The notes under the pieces: generated by a model
Seen by the model: only the letters and a program-made list of their open reading frames with translations
The model's database searches: none
Told to the model about the DNA's origin: nothing
Made by a program: the position numbers and the translations under genes
Assembly: GCF_900114435.1 (NCBI RefSeq)
Contig: NZ_FOZK01000002.1
Span: 1 to 64,000, forward strand
From: Halomicrobium zhouii
GTDB lineage: Archaea > Halobacteriota > Halobacteria > Halobacteriales > Haloarculaceae
DNA length: 64,000 nt
Reading direction: 5' to 3'
Shown here: positions 34,418 to 43,310 of the stretch, one piece after another
Layout of the letters: each line of letters begins with the position of its first letter
Numbering within the stretch: position 1 is the first letter of the stretch

Positions 34418-34864
34418 ATGTTCGCAGAACTGTGGCGCGACGACCGCGCCATCGAGGGGCTCCCGATCCGGCTCGTGATCGCACTCGTCGTCGGCGTCGC
34501 CAGCCTGAGCGTGATGATGAACACCATCGGCGGGCTGGACGCGATGACCGTCACCGAACTCGACGTCGCGCCCGAGCCGGAGGTGATCGAGGCCGAGGAG
34601 ACCGAGCTCACCCTGACCGTCGTCGAACCGGACGGCGAGCCGGTCGCAGACGCCACCGTCGTCGTCTCCGGCGGCACGGCCACGCTGGACGGGGTGGTGA
34701 CCGACAGAACCGGCGACGACGGGTCGGTGGACGTGGACGTCGACCCGTCGCTCGGTCCCAATCAGGACGAGGGGACCGTCGAGATAGCCGTCAAACCGCC
34801 CGCGAGTGGCGGGTACACCGATCGCCGGGCCAACACCGACATCCTCGTCGTAGCGGACGACTGA
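34418..34864 (+). CDS. membrane-anchored protein with an Ig/CNA-B-like domain
   Basis: The 148-aa protein has a short cytoplasmic start (MFAELWRDDRAIEGLPIR), one hydrophobic helix (LVIALVVGVASLSVMMNTIGG, about 19-39) and an extracellular beta domain with LTLTVVEPDGEPVADATVVVSGGTATLDGVVTDRTGDDG, the pattern of carboxypeptidase-regulatory-like repeats. The N-terminus weakly recalls archaeal pilin-type signals, but no clear prepilin cleavage site is present. Function is unknown; a cell-surface role is inferred. Confidence 0.65.
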   Translation: MFAELWRDDRAIEGLPIRLVIALVVGVASLSVMMNTIGGLDAMTVTELDVAPEPEVIEAEETELTLTVVEPDGEPVADATVVVSGGTATLDGVVTDRTGDDGSVDVDVDPSLGPNQDEGTVEIAVKPPASGGYTDRRANTDILVVADD

Positions 34865-35070
34865 TCGGACCGTGGCCCGGATTTCGCCGCCCAGATTCCG
34901 GGTAAGGGTTCCCTGCGGATCGTCTGGGCACGGAATAGCCACCAGTGGCCCGCTCCGACCGATTCCGGCCGGCACCGTTCGGGACTGTCGATGGCGGGTA
35001 TCGACGGATCCGGACGGGCTAAGCTCTCGATAACGGCCGCGACAGCCTCCGTCGAAGTCGGTAAGTAGCC

Positions 35071-35080
35071 TATAATTAAT
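35071..35080 (+). promoter_or_regulatory. TATA box of the cetZ gene
   Basis: TATAATTAAT lies 25-34 nt upstream of the ATG at 35105 in a GC-rich context. The upstream 34865-35070 interval holds no gene. Confidence 0.65.
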
Positions 35081-35104
35081 CGGCCCCCTGCCGGAGTCGC
35101 CTGC

Positions 35105-36292
35105 ATGAATCTCGCAGTGATCGGCTTCGGCAACGCGGGCGGCAAGATCGCCGACAGGCTGCTGGCCTTCGAGCGTGAGACCGGACGCTCGCTCAGCGCC
35201 TTCGCCATGGCGGTCAACGCGGCTGCCATCGACCTGGAGAAACTGGAGGAGATTCCGGAGGCAAAGCGCCTGCTCATCGGCCAGACCCACGAGCAGGTCA
35301 AGGGCCGGGGCGCCGGCGCGGACCCCGAACTCGGCGCCGAGGTCACCCGCCAGGACTTGAACGAGATCGAACGCGCGCTCGATGGCGTCCCCCTCCACGC
35401 CGTCGACGGCTTCCTCGTCGTCGCGGGGCTCGGCGGCGGTACAGGCAGCGGCGGCGCGCCTGTCCTGGCCGAGCGCCTCCGCGAGACCTACGAGGAGCCA
35501 GTCTACGGCCTCGGCGTGATGCCTGGCTCGGCCGAGGGCGGCCGCGCGTCGCTCAACGCCGCCCGCTCGCTCCAGTCCTTTACCAACGCGACGGACAACC
35601 TCATGCTGTTCGACAACGACGCCTGGCGCTCGACCGACGACTCCATCGAGGGCGGCTACCAGCGCACCAACCAGGAACTCGCCCGCCGGTTCGTCACGCT
35701 GCTGGCCGCCGGGGAAATCGACGGCTCGCAGGTCTCCGAGAGCGCGATGGACTCCAGCGACATCCGCCGGACGCTGTCGACGGGCGGCGTCAGCACCATC
35801 GCCTATAGCGAGGCCACCGTCGAGCGCGAGACGCGCAAGAGCCAGGGGCTGCTCGGCCGGCTCTCGACCAACGGCCACGACGAGCAAGAGAGCGAGAACA
35901 GCGACCTCCCGATGAAGATCCACGGCCTCGTCCGCAAGGCCGTCCAGTCGCGACTCACCTGCCCGGCCGACGTCTCCTCGGCCGAGCGCGCCCTGATCGT
36001 CATCTCCGGGCCGCCCCGCGAGTTCTCCCAGAAGGGGATCCAGCGCGCCCGCCAGTGGCTCGAACAGGAGACCCAGTCCGTCGAGGTCCTGGCCGGCGAC
36101 GACCCCCGGCAGGACGCCGACCACCTCTCTGCGTGCGTGCTCCTGTCCAACGTCACCGACGTCCCCCGCGTCGACCAGCTCCAAGAGCAGGCGGTCGGTG
36201 CCCAGGACTCCATCGACGACCAGGCGGCGACCCGCGAAGACGAAATCGACGAGCTGATCACCGACGACCAGAACCGCCTCGACCCTGTGTAG
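35105..36292 (+). CDS. cetZ: CetZ tubulin-like protein
   Basis: The 395-aa protein has the GTP-binding tubulin signature GLGGGTGSGG at about residues 108-117, the N-terminal loop MNLAVIGFGNAGGKIADR and the N-rich segment FTNATDNLMLFDNDAW. CetZ proteins are haloarchaeal tubulin/FtsZ relatives that control cell shape and motility. The tail ends in an acidic flexible segment (DDQAATREDEIDELITDDQNRLDPV). It lacks the SepF/FtsA-binding style C-terminus of FtsZ. It has its own promoter and is followed by structured repeat B. Confidence 0.92.
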   Translation: MNLAVIGFGNAGGKIADRLLAFERETGRSLSAFAMAVNAAAIDLEKLEEIPEAKRLLIGQTHEQVKGRGAGADPELGAEVTRQDLNEIERALDGVPLHAVDGFLVVAGLGGGTGSGGAPVLAERLRETYEEPVYGLGVMPGSAEGGRASLNAARSLQSFTNATDNLMLFDNDAWRSTDDSIEGGYQRTNQELARRFVTLLAAGEIDGSQVSESAMDSSDIRRTLSTGGVSTIAYSEATVERETRKSQGLLGRLSTNGHDEQESENSDLPMKIHGLVRKAVQSRLTCPADVSSAERALIVISGPPREFSQKGIQRARQWLEQETQSVEVLAGDDPRQDADHLSACVLLSNVTDVPRVDQLQEQAVGAQDSIDDQAATREDEIDELITDDQNRLDPV

Positions 36293-36415
36293 GAGATTCT
36301 GGTTTTGGGGTGACTGGGCTGAGAGCTGTTTCTACGTGCTTGGCACTTGCCATACCGCAAATAAAGGGTTGCCCTCGGTCCGCTCGCTAGCAGACAAAGC
36401 AACTGCCAACACGAA

Positions 36416-36822
36416 GAAAGCCCTCTGCGTGCTCGGGTCGCGGGGGCCACCCTGCGCTCCTCACTCCGTTGCGGTGCTTAGGGGTCCCGGCTTCCCCGAG
36501 CCCGCCTCGCCCTTTCATTCCTCCGAGGACCGCACAGCACCGCAGCCCTGCCCTTCCCCGGGTCGCGAGGGCCTCGCTGTTGCTCGGCCACTCGCTCCCG
36601 GCCAGGCGGTGCGGTCAGGAAGCGTGACCCGGAGCGGACGCGACGGGTCCGGGGAGGTTTGGTGGTTCCAATCGCGAGCGCGGGCCGGAGGCCGCGCGAG
36701 CTATGCGGATCCCTGGTGGACTGAAAGGGCGAGGTACGGTCGACGAAGTCCGACGAAGTAAGCACCGCAGCGCCAGCGAGGAGCGCAGCGAGTCGCACAA
36801 GTCGAGCGGGCCGAGGGCTTTC
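36416..36822. repeat. structured noncoding repeat element, copy B
   Basis: This copy has the same order as copy A. An inverted module (36416-36521) starts GAAAGCCCTCTG, followed by a short shared segment ending near 36558. The GGAC-loop hairpin block lies at about 36611-36657, a GC-rich stem next, and a forward module (36718-36822) ends CCGAGGGCTTTC. It lacks the 64-bp hairpin blocks of copy A. It fills the gap between cetZ and the convergent PCMT-like gene. No frame inside looks coding. Confidence 0.8.
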
Positions 36823-36879
36823 CTTAATTATCGCTGTCGAGGTCGCAACGAGGAACCAAAGCAGAATTAGAGAGAACTC

Positions 36880-37620
36880 CTAGTAGCTGTCCCAGTCGAT
36901 CCACTCCTGCTCCCAGCCGGTGCGAGACTCCGCCGAGCGACGAGCGCGCTCTCTATCCTCCCGGCGGGTTCGGTTGCGCTCGGGCGTGTCGGCCTGTTCG
37001 CCCTCCAGGAGCATGGGCTGGAAGGCGACGCCGCCGAGGCGGTCGTCGACGTCGCCAGAGGGCTCCACGGTCACGAGCGACTGCTCGCCGGCGCCAAGCG
37101 GCATCACCATACGGCCGTCGTCGGCCAGTTGCCGGACGAGCGCCCGGGGCGGTTCGATGGCGGCCGCCTCCAGCAGGATGCGGTCGAAGGGAGCGTACTC
37201 GGGGAGGCCGTCGGCGCCGTCGCGGCGGTCGACGAGGACGCCGCCGTAGCCCGCCTTCGAGAGGTTCGACCGGGCGTCCAGCACGAGGCGGCGGGCGATG
37301 TCGATGGCGTGGACGTTGGCCTCGCCGACGAGTTCGGCGACGACGGCGGCCGTGTAGCCGACGCCGACGCCGACGACGAGGACGTCGTCGCCCTCCGTCG
37401 GGTCCAGCGCCTCGACCATGCGCGCGGCCGTACTCGGCGAGAGGACGCGCGTCCCGAAGCGTTCGAACGGGCGGTCGGCGTAGGCGCCGCGCTCGTCGTC
37501 GACGAACACCTCCCGCGGCACCGTCCGCATGGCCTGGGAGACGTTCGGTGAGTGGACGCAGCCCTTGCTCTCGTGTTCCAGGCTGTCGACCATGTCGTCC
37601 CGCACGACCGCGAGGTCCAT
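36880..37620 (-). CDS. divergent protein-L-isoaspartate O-methyltransferase-like protein
   Basis: The 246-aa protein is a PCMT relative: MRTVPREVFVDDERGAYADRPFERFG, then VLVVGVGVGYTAAVVAELVGEANVHAIDI as SAM motif I. Compared with its neighbour at 38931 it has lost canonical residues: GTRVLSPSTAARM stands where GQTISAPHM is expected, and GVGVGY replaces GTGCGY. It also has a charged C-terminal extension ending in WEQEWIDWDSY. It may have a different substrate or a non-repair role. Confidence 0.75.
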   Translation of the reverse strand: MDLAVVRDDMVDSLEHESKGCVHSPNVSQAMRTVPREVFVDDERGAYADRPFERFGTRVLSPSTAARMVEALDPTEGDDVLVVGVGVGYTAAVVAELVGEANVHAIDIARRLVLDARSNLSKAGYGGVLVDRRDGADGLPEYAPFDRILLEAAAIEPPRALVRQLADDGRMVMPLGAGEQSLVTVEPSGDVDDRLGGVAFQPMLLEGEQADTPERNRTRREDRERARRSAESRTGWEQEWIDWDSY

Positions 37621-37810
37621 ACGCCGCAGTGAGAGCCCGATGCTATTCAATGAACTGGTCGGGGCGAACCCGTCGCCGTCTTTCGATCACCACCGGTAAA
37701 ACCGCCGTAGAATGACCGTCGGTGTCGTCGCGATCCGGTCCCTCGTTCGAGCGGTCACGAACGACCATCGTTGCGGAAGATTGACAGCTGGTTGTCCTGC
37801 ATGCGCGTCT

Positions 37811-38326
37811 ATGCAGATGACGCCGGATCCGCTGCTCGGAAGCCTGTCGGCGAATCTGGTCGGTGCGCTCGGGCTGGCCCTGGTCCTCGTCGTCGGGCCA
37901 CTCGTCGCCCGGCGGAAAGCCGAACCCACACGCCTCGCAGCGGCGAGCGGCGTCCTCGCGATGGCGGTCGGACTCGCCGTCTGGCTGGCCCCGCGGGTCG
38001 CTGCGGGAACGTTCCAGCGGTACGCCTGGTCCGGCCCAGGAATCGTACTCGGCGTCGCCCTCTCCGCCCTCGGCGCGGGCGTGCTCGCGCTCCAGGTCGC
38101 CGGACCGGTCTACGGGTTCCTGCGATACGGCTTCGTCCTGCCACTGGGGGCGGCCGTCGCCGCGACCGCGCTGTCGACGTTTCTCTTCTTTCAGGTCGGT
38201 GGCGAAATCGGCTCGTTCGTCCTCTACGTCGTTCTCAGTCCGATGGCCGTCGGCTCGATATGCGGGGCTTTCACGCTGGAATTCGTCACGCGGCGACTGA
38301 ACGGATCGCGGCCGCTGTCCGCCTAG
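37811..38326 (+). CDS. small membrane protein, tandem paralogue 1
   Basis: The 171-aa protein has about five hydrophobic helices and starts MQMTPDPLLGSLSANLVGALGLALVLV. It shares the N-terminal PDPL.GS..AN motif, the middle ALQVAGPVYGFLRYGFVLPL and the turn STFLFFQVGGEIGSF with the next gene. The two are clearly duplicates. I do not recognise the family. They are flanked on both sides by minus-strand PCMT genes. Confidence 0.65.
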   Translation: MQMTPDPLLGSLSANLVGALGLALVLVVGPLVARRKAEPTRLAAASGVLAMAVGLAVWLAPRVAAGTFQRYAWSGPGIVLGVALSALGAGVLALQVAGPVYGFLRYGFVLPLGAAVAATALSTFLFFQVGGEIGSFVLYVVLSPMAVGSICGAFTLEFVTRRLNGSRPLSA

Positions 38327-38415
38327 AGCGGCGGGACTGACGGCCCGACGTCTCACCTTCCGGACGGTCTCTCCCGGGCGGAACGTTGACGGGAGCAGCC
38401 CGCGAACGCGACGGT

Positions 38416-38928
38416 ATGCAGGGCTTGCCGGACCCGCTCTTCGGGAGCATCCCCGCGAACTGGGGGATCGCCGTCGCGGTGGCGCTCGTCCTCGTTGCCC
38501 TCCCACTCCGGTATCGGCGATCCGATACGCCCCTTCGGATCGCTGCGGCGAGCGGCGTCCTCGCCGCCGGCGTCGGACTCGCGCTCTGGGCAGTCCCGCG
38601 ACTCTGGCTCGGTACGTTCCGGCAGTTCTCGTTCCCCGACCTGCCGGTCGCGATAGCCGTCTACGGGATCGGAACCCTCCTCCTCGCCGTCCAGGTCGCC
38701 GGACCGGTGTACGGGTACCTGGAGTACGGGCTCGTCTCGCCGCTGGCGGTGGCGCTCACGTCGACGACGCTGTCGACGTTCCTCCACTTCCAGCTCGGCG
38801 GCGAGACGGAGTCGTTCGCCCTCTACGCGGTGTTCGCGCCGTGGGTACTCGGTACGATCGTCGGCCTGGCGCTGCTGGAGTCGGGTGCGCGCCGGTACGT
38901 GATTCCCCGCGTCGGCAGCCCCGAATAG
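38416..38928 (+). CDS. small membrane protein, tandem paralogue 2
   Basis: This 170-aa duplicate of the preceding gene begins MQGLPDPLFGSIPANWGIAVAVALVLV and retains AVQVAGPVYGYLEYGLVSPL and STFLHFQLGGETESFALYAV. The helix number and spacing are the same. The intergenic gap is 89 bp. The ATG at 38416 is chosen to match the paralogue. Function is unknown. It ends 2 bp before the convergent PCMT gene. Confidence 0.65.
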   Translation: MQGLPDPLFGSIPANWGIAVAVALVLVALPLRYRRSDTPLRIAAASGVLAAGVGLALWAVPRLWLGTFRQFSFPDLPVAIAVYGIGTLLLAVQVAGPVYGYLEYGLVSPLAVALTSTTLSTFLHFQLGGETESFALYAVFAPWVLGTIVGLALLESGARRYVIPRVGSPE

Positions 38929-38930
38929 CC

Positions 38931-39560
38931 TCACTGCAACGTCACGAACCTGACCCCGCCGTGGCGCTCCTGCTCCAGTTCGCCGTCGGCGCGCTTGCGC
39001 GCACGGACCAGCATCTGGCGCCCCTTCCCGATGGGTGCCAGCAGCAGTCCCTCGGGACGGACCTGCTCGACGACCGCGTCGGGAAACTCCGGCGCTGCGC
39101 AGGTCAGGTACGCGCGGTCGTAGGGGGCGTGCTCGGCCCACCCTCCCTTCCCGTCGCCGGCGCGGACCGAGACGCCATCGTACCCCACGTTAGCCAGTCT
39201 GTCCCGGGCTTCCTCGGCAAGATTCTCGTGGTACTCGACGCTGTAGACGTTCTCGGCGCCGACGATGTCGGCGGTCACGGCAGCGTGGTAGCCACAGCCC
39301 GTCCCGATTTCGAGGACCCGGTCCCCGGGGCGAAGATCCAGCAGGTCGGCCATGATGGCGACCATGTGGGGCGCGCTGATGGTCTGGCCCTCGCCGATGG
39401 GGAGCGGGCGGTCGGCGTAGGCGTCGGCGCGCTCGTGGTCGGGGACGAACGCGTGGCGCGGGACGGACGCCATCGCGTCGAGCACGCGCTCGTCGTCGAC
39501 CGCCTCGCGCCCCGCGAGCCGCTCGACCAGGCGCTGCCGGCGCTCGTCCAGGTCGGTCAT
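38931..39560 (-). CDS. pcm: protein-L-isoaspartate O-methyltransferase
   Basis: The 209-aa protein has all the PCMT motifs: RHAFVPDHERADAYADRPLPIGEGQTISAPHMVAIM, then DRVLEIGTGCGYHAAVTADIVG for SAM binding and APYDRAYLTCAAPEFP. The enzyme repairs isoaspartyl residues using SAM in the cytoplasm. The start at 39560 (MTDLDERRQRLVERL) gives normal family length. A divergent paralogue lies 1.3 kb downstream, and two tandem membrane protein genes have been placed between them on the other strand. Confidence 0.93.
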   Translation of the reverse strand: MTDLDERRQRLVERLAGREAVDDERVLDAMASVPRHAFVPDHERADAYADRPLPIGEGQTISAPHMVAIMADLLDLRPGDRVLEIGTGCGYHAAVTADIVGAENVYSVEYHENLAEEARDRLANVGYDGVSVRAGDGKGGWAEHAPYDRAYLTCAAPEFPDAVVEQVRPEGLLLAPIGKGRQMLVRARKRADGELEQERHGGVRFVTLQ

Positions 39561-39657
39561 GGGTGCCAGTAGCACGGCCGGCGACAAGAGCGCATCGGCG
39601 AGTAAGCGACCGAGGGCGGTCGATCTCCTCGACCGCGCCGTTACGCAGTCCGCCGCG

Positions 39658-40314
39658 TCACCAGGCCGACCACGCGGTCGTGGACTCGTCGCGGACGTAG
39701 AGTCGCTTGACGTCCTTGGCCACCACGGAGTCGCCGCCCTGGTCGTAGCGGTCGCGGTCGTAGCCGTGGGCGTCGTCGCGGACGTGGAACCCCTCGACAG
39801 TGAACTCGTTGTCGCCGTACTCGGAGCTCCGGCCGACGATGAACTCCTCGTCGCCGGGGATGTGGAGCTTGAAGCTCTCCGTCTCGTCGTGGCGGCCGTC
39901 CTTCGGGTGCATCGTCACGTTGACGGAGACGTTGCCGACCGCCCGGGTCCAGATGGTCCGGACGTCCTCGGCGGTGGCCTCGTCGACGCGCTGCTCGCCG
40001 TCGAGTTCGAGGCTGGTGATCCGCACCGTCATGATCGCCTCTTCGGTCTCCAGCAGGAACTCCTCGCCCGTGGCCAGTTCCTCCTCGGCGGGGACGTCGA
40101 CCTGCGTGGAGAAGGACTCGCCCTCCTGGGAGACGACGACCTTGCGCTGAATCTCGCTGGCTTCGGGAAGCTGTGTCTTGTGGACGTGGTCGCACTCGGT
40201 ACAGCGAACTGTCACCTGCCCGCCCGGCTTGAGCACCTCGTGGACCGTCTCCAGGTCCGGCGAACAGGCCGGACACGGCAGGGCGACGCGTTCGCCCGGT
40301 GTAGCGTCTGTCAT
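39658..40314 (-). CDS. HVO_0476 family zinc finger protein
   Basis: The 218-aa protein begins MTDATPGERVALPCPACSPDLETVHEVLKPGG and has a zinc ribbon formed by CPAC and CTEC. Beta-rich sequence follows (KVVVSQEGESFSTQVDVPAEEE) and HDETESFKLHIPGDEEFIVGRSSEYGDNEFTVEGFHVRDD. This is the haloarchaeal family named after HVO_0476; its role is not known, though a ribbon plus beta domain suggests nucleic-acid binding. The ATG at 40314 is preferred since the upstream extension is unlike the family. Confidence 0.8.
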   Translation of the reverse strand: MTDATPGERVALPCPACSPDLETVHEVLKPGGQVTVRCTECDHVHKTQLPEASEIQRKVVVSQEGESFSTQVDVPAEEELATGEEFLLETEEAIMTVRITSLELDGEQRVDEATAEDVRTIWTRAVGNVSVNVTMHPKDGRHDETESFKLHIPGDEEFIVGRSSEYGDNEFTVEGFHVRDDAHGYDRDRYDQGGDSVVAKDVKRLYVRDESTTAWSAW

Positions 40315-40562
40315 ACGGTGGGCTATTCGGCGCGTGCGTAAATGCGCGTCGTACTCGGTGGCACGATTGCAGTGTGCTATCTCGACCTGTGATCGCCGAC
40401 GCGTCATCCCGGTCAGTGCTAGGGAACATTGTATCGCGCGAATCGTCGCTCTATGCAGTACCTTTCACAAGCATCGCGCAAGATAGAGAGCGAATAGGTA
40501 GCAACTTACGCTCGAAAGCACTGGGCTCTTCAGGCCAACTGTGGGCAGTCTCTTGGTCCAGT
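40315..40562. other. intergenic region before the beta-propeller gene
   Basis: I see no gene or repeat here. Composition is clearly lower in GC than the flanking housekeeping genes and continues so through the propeller gene, consistent with imported DNA. Confidence 0.45.
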
Positions 40563-40570
40563 AAATATTA
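40563..40570 (+). promoter_or_regulatory. TATA box of the beta-propeller gene
   Basis: AAATATTA is 25-32 nt upstream of the ATG at 40595 and fits a leaderless transcript. Confidence 0.5.
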
Positions 40571-40594
40571 GTTGAACTCTTTGAAAATATCCGC

Positions 40595-41926
40595 ATGGTC
40601 GACTCGCCCTCTATCTCTCGACGCCAAGTACTTGCGGCCGTGGGTGGTTCCGCAATCGGGGTCGGTGGCTATGTTGCGGGTGTTCGCTCTGCCTCTAGCG
40701 TTCCCGACTGGCTTGCTGGCCGCGACTGTGCTCCATCCCCACTCGCCACGAGTCTAACGGATTGGCCATTCGACCGACACGACCGGGCAAATACAGGCCG
40801 TGCTCCAGCTCGCGCTGGCCCGGACTGGCCACTCGGCCAGACATGGGAACGGGAATGGCCTGTCAGTGATATACACGGGCTGAGGCCACTCGTCGTCGCT
40901 GACGGCGTCGTGGTCGCATTCGTGGTGGCTCCCCCACAGAGCATCCTTCTCGGAATCTCGAACGACGACGGTCGAGTGATATGGCGTCGCACAGTTGAGG
41001 ACGCCGAGTACGGGCAGGTCTTCGCTGCGAGTGGAATGGCGTTCGTTGAGGGAGAGGTCCCGAATTCGTCCGTCCGGTTCGCTGTTCGTTCGCTCGGTGA
41101 TGGTGCGATGATATGGACTGACTCCTTCTCCTCACATGTCCCGCAAACGCTTGCTGACGGCCGGTTACTCACCGTCGACCGTTCCCCGGATCGGGCACGT
41201 GACGACGATCACTTCGCTATCACTGGGCTCGACGCTCGTACTGGTGTCGAATGCTGGCGCGCCGTCCATGGAGGTTGGCCCCGTGATATCGCGGTTGCCG
41301 ACGGCCGAGTTATCGTTCCGACACGCGACCACGGCGTCCTCGCACTCGACCCCGCCTCGGGTGACCGACAGTGGCGCTCGGATGTCGGTGGAGGCACGGC
41401 CGCCCTCGTCGACGATTTGATCATTTCGAATCGATTCCCGGGCGAGCTCAGGGCGTTGTCGCTCGCAGATGGGTCGCTCAAATGGAGTGTCCAGAGCGAA
41501 CACTTCCTTGAAGGAGGAGAAGGCGACGACGGGACACGGTATGCTCGCCCTGGATTCGAAGTTGGCGCCGTTACGTCGGAGGCAGTCATCTATCTCCTGG
41601 AGGTGTACAGCGACTATCCCCGGCGGTTGCAGGCCCGCGATCTCGAAACCGGCGAATTACTGTGGGATGTCGGACCAGAACCTACTCCAGTCGAGTTCCA
41701 CGGCTACTCTCGGCCGGTCGTGGTTGGTGACGATGTCTTGGCGATCAGGTACGCCCGGCGCGAAGGGAGTGAGGATCCACCGGACGCACTCCTGCGGCTC
41801 AACGTCGCCAGCGGGGCGGAGCGGGACCGGATTTCCTTCCCGGCTGACGAGCGCGTCTATCCCCCAGTAGCTGCTGACAACACCCTGTTCGTTCCGACTG
41901 AGGAGCGATTGGTCGCCTACACGTGA
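40595..41926 (+). CDS. Tat-exported PQQ-like beta-propeller repeat protein
   Basis: The 443-aa protein starts with a twin-arginine signal (SRRQVLAAVGGSAIGVGGYVAG) and continues as a BamB-type seven- or eight-blade propeller with repeated blades such as GISNDDGRVIWRRTV, LDARTGVECWRAVHG, LDPASGDRQWRSDVGG and RDLETGELLWDVG. Such proteins act outside the membrane; here no cofactor-binding residues can be assigned. Codon use is distinctly less GC-rich than the neighbours, so recent horizontal acquisition is likely. Confidence 0.8.
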   Translation: MVDSPSISRRQVLAAVGGSAIGVGGYVAGVRSASSVPDWLAGRDCAPSPLATSLTDWPFDRHDRANTGRAPARAGPDWPLGQTWEREWPVSDIHGLRPLVVADGVVVAFVVAPPQSILLGISNDDGRVIWRRTVEDAEYGQVFAASGMAFVEGEVPNSSVRFAVRSLGDGAMIWTDSFSSHVPQTLADGRLLTVDRSPDRARDDDHFAITGLDARTGVECWRAVHGGWPRDIAVADGRVIVPTRDHGVLALDPASGDRQWRSDVGGGTAALVDDLIISNRFPGELRALSLADGSLKWSVQSEHFLEGGEGDDGTRYARPGFEVGAVTSEAVIYLLEVYSDYPRRLQARDLETGELLWDVGPEPTPVEFHGYSRPVVVGDDVLAIRYARREGSEDPPDALLRLNVASGAERDRISFPADERVYPPVAADNTLFVPTEERLVAYT

Positions 41927-42205
41927 CTCTGAGGATTGATCACGTATCGTTTTCGTTGAGTGATCTGGCAGAGCTTCGCACTATTTTCCGCTCCGATCGT
42001 TCACATTGGCGGTCACAACTAGCGCCGTGTATCCTGATGCGACTCAACACTTCATTGTTGTTTGGTAAACCGACTAGTGACCAGTACACACTAGCCACCG
42101 AACGATCGTATCGAGACCAAAGCTATGGGGCCGATAGAATTTCAACAGAGCTGGGAAGTTCGCTTCCTTCTCCGTCCCCATGCTCACGTTTCACTCCCAC
42201 TCCGC
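41927..42205. other. noncoding AT-richer interval
   Basis: This stretch lies between the convergent propeller and aminopeptidase genes. It contains ACTAGTGACCAGT and CACACTAG-like strings around 42070-42095 and no readable gene. It looks like the trailing edge of the imported segment. Confidence 0.4.
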
Positions 42206-43156
42206 TCACTCCCGCCGCGGAAGATCGATCTCTTCCCCGTCTGCAAACACTGTCGGCTCCGTCAGGATGCCGTCGAGGTGGATGGGCGCGTCGGTGTCGC
42301 CGCCGATGGCGTGGTCGTCGCCGATGGCGATGTGGACGGTACCGCCGGCTTTCTCGTCCAGCAGGACCGACCCGACCAGTTCCTCGACGGCGACGTTAGT
42401 GCCGATGCCGAGTTCGGCGAGGTTGTACGCGGCGTCGCCGACCTCCTCCGCGGCGTCCTCGATCTCCTCGCGAACCCGGTCGTCCGAGATATCAGTGACG
42501 TAGCCGTCCTCGACGTCGAAGCGGAGTTCCCTGCCCTCCAGTGCGCCGTAGGGCATCATCGTCCCGTCGACGACGAACGTCCCGTTGGCGTTGTCGGGCG
42601 AGAGGAACACCTCGCCGGCGGGGAGGTTGGACATCGACCCGGCCTCATGGACGATGCCGGTGTCGAGGCGCCACTCGCGGGCGCCCGGTTCGAAGGTGAT
42701 GTCGGTGCCCTGCGGAGACGTCACCCGGATCTCGTCGGCGTCCTCGACCTGTGCGAGGACGTCCCGGCAGTGCCCGGCAATGGCCTCGTAGTCGGCGTCC
42801 AGGCCCATCAGGAAGACGGCGTCCGTGATTCCGGGCAGCGTCGCGACGCGGGCCCCGGCGTCCGTCGCGTCGCTCCGGGCGCGCGTGTGGGTCACGCTCT
42901 TCGTCGTCGGCGCCAGCACCACGTCGGCGCTGGCCATCGCGGCGGCGACGGGTTCGGGCGGTTCCTCGCCGTGCTGGTCGCCCGGGGGGTAGCGAAGCAG
43001 GATGGCGTCGTCGGTTATGTCGCTGGCGACGGCGTACAGCGCCTCGCCGATGGCCTGGCGCTTGTCGTCGGTGACGACGGCGCAGGACTCACCGGGCTGG
43101 AGGTCCATGCATTGCTCGACGGCGGTCTCTGCGGGCTTCCGGAGCGAGGAGTTCAT
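42206..43156 (-). CDS. aminopeptidase (M29-like)
   Basis: The 316-aa protein has the C-terminal metal-binding pattern of the M29/leucyl aminopeptidase group: LAELGIGTNVAVEELVGSVLLDEKAGGTVHIAIGDD followed by APIHLDGIL. The N-terminal half holds SADVVLAPTTKSVTHTRARSDATDAGARVATLPGI. These enzymes remove N-terminal residues from peptides using two metals, or in related families act as non-haem dioxygenases (NicX type), so peptidase activity is likely and not certain. It is divergent from gapII across a 185-bp promoter region. Confidence 0.75.
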   Translation of the reverse strand: MNSSLRKPAETAVEQCMDLQPGESCAVVTDDKRQAIGEALYAVASDITDDAILLRYPPGDQHGEEPPEPVAAAMASADVVLAPTTKSVTHTRARSDATDAGARVATLPGITDAVFLMGLDADYEAIAGHCRDVLAQVEDADEIRVTSPQGTDITFEPGAREWRLDTGIVHEAGSMSNLPAGEVFLSPDNANGTFVVDGTMMPYGALEGRELRFDVEDGYVTDISDDRVREEIEDAAEEVGDAAYNLAELGIGTNVAVEELVGSVLLDEKAGGTVHIAIGDDHAIGGDTDAPIHLDGILTEPTVFADGEEIDLPRRE

Positions 43157-43269
43157 GCCGACGACTGGGTCCGGCGGGGGATTAGGTCTTGCGTCCGCGG
43201 GGCGCGAGGCCGACCCGCGGCGCCGTACTCACCGCCCGCCGTCGCGCGGTGACGGGGTTGATTGCGATA

Positions 43270-43285
43270 TACTCCGAAGCGAGTT
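43270..43285. promoter_or_regulatory. TrmB-like operator upstream of gapII
   Basis: The sequence TACT-CCGAAGC-GAGTT matches the haloarchaeal TrmB motif TACT-N7/8-GAGTA except for the last base. It ends about 27 bp upstream of the gapII TATA box, the position from which TrmB is known to activate gluconeogenic genes when glucose is scarce. Confidence 0.65.
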
Positions 43286-43310
43286 AAATTGTTGCATCGG
43301 AGACGACAAG

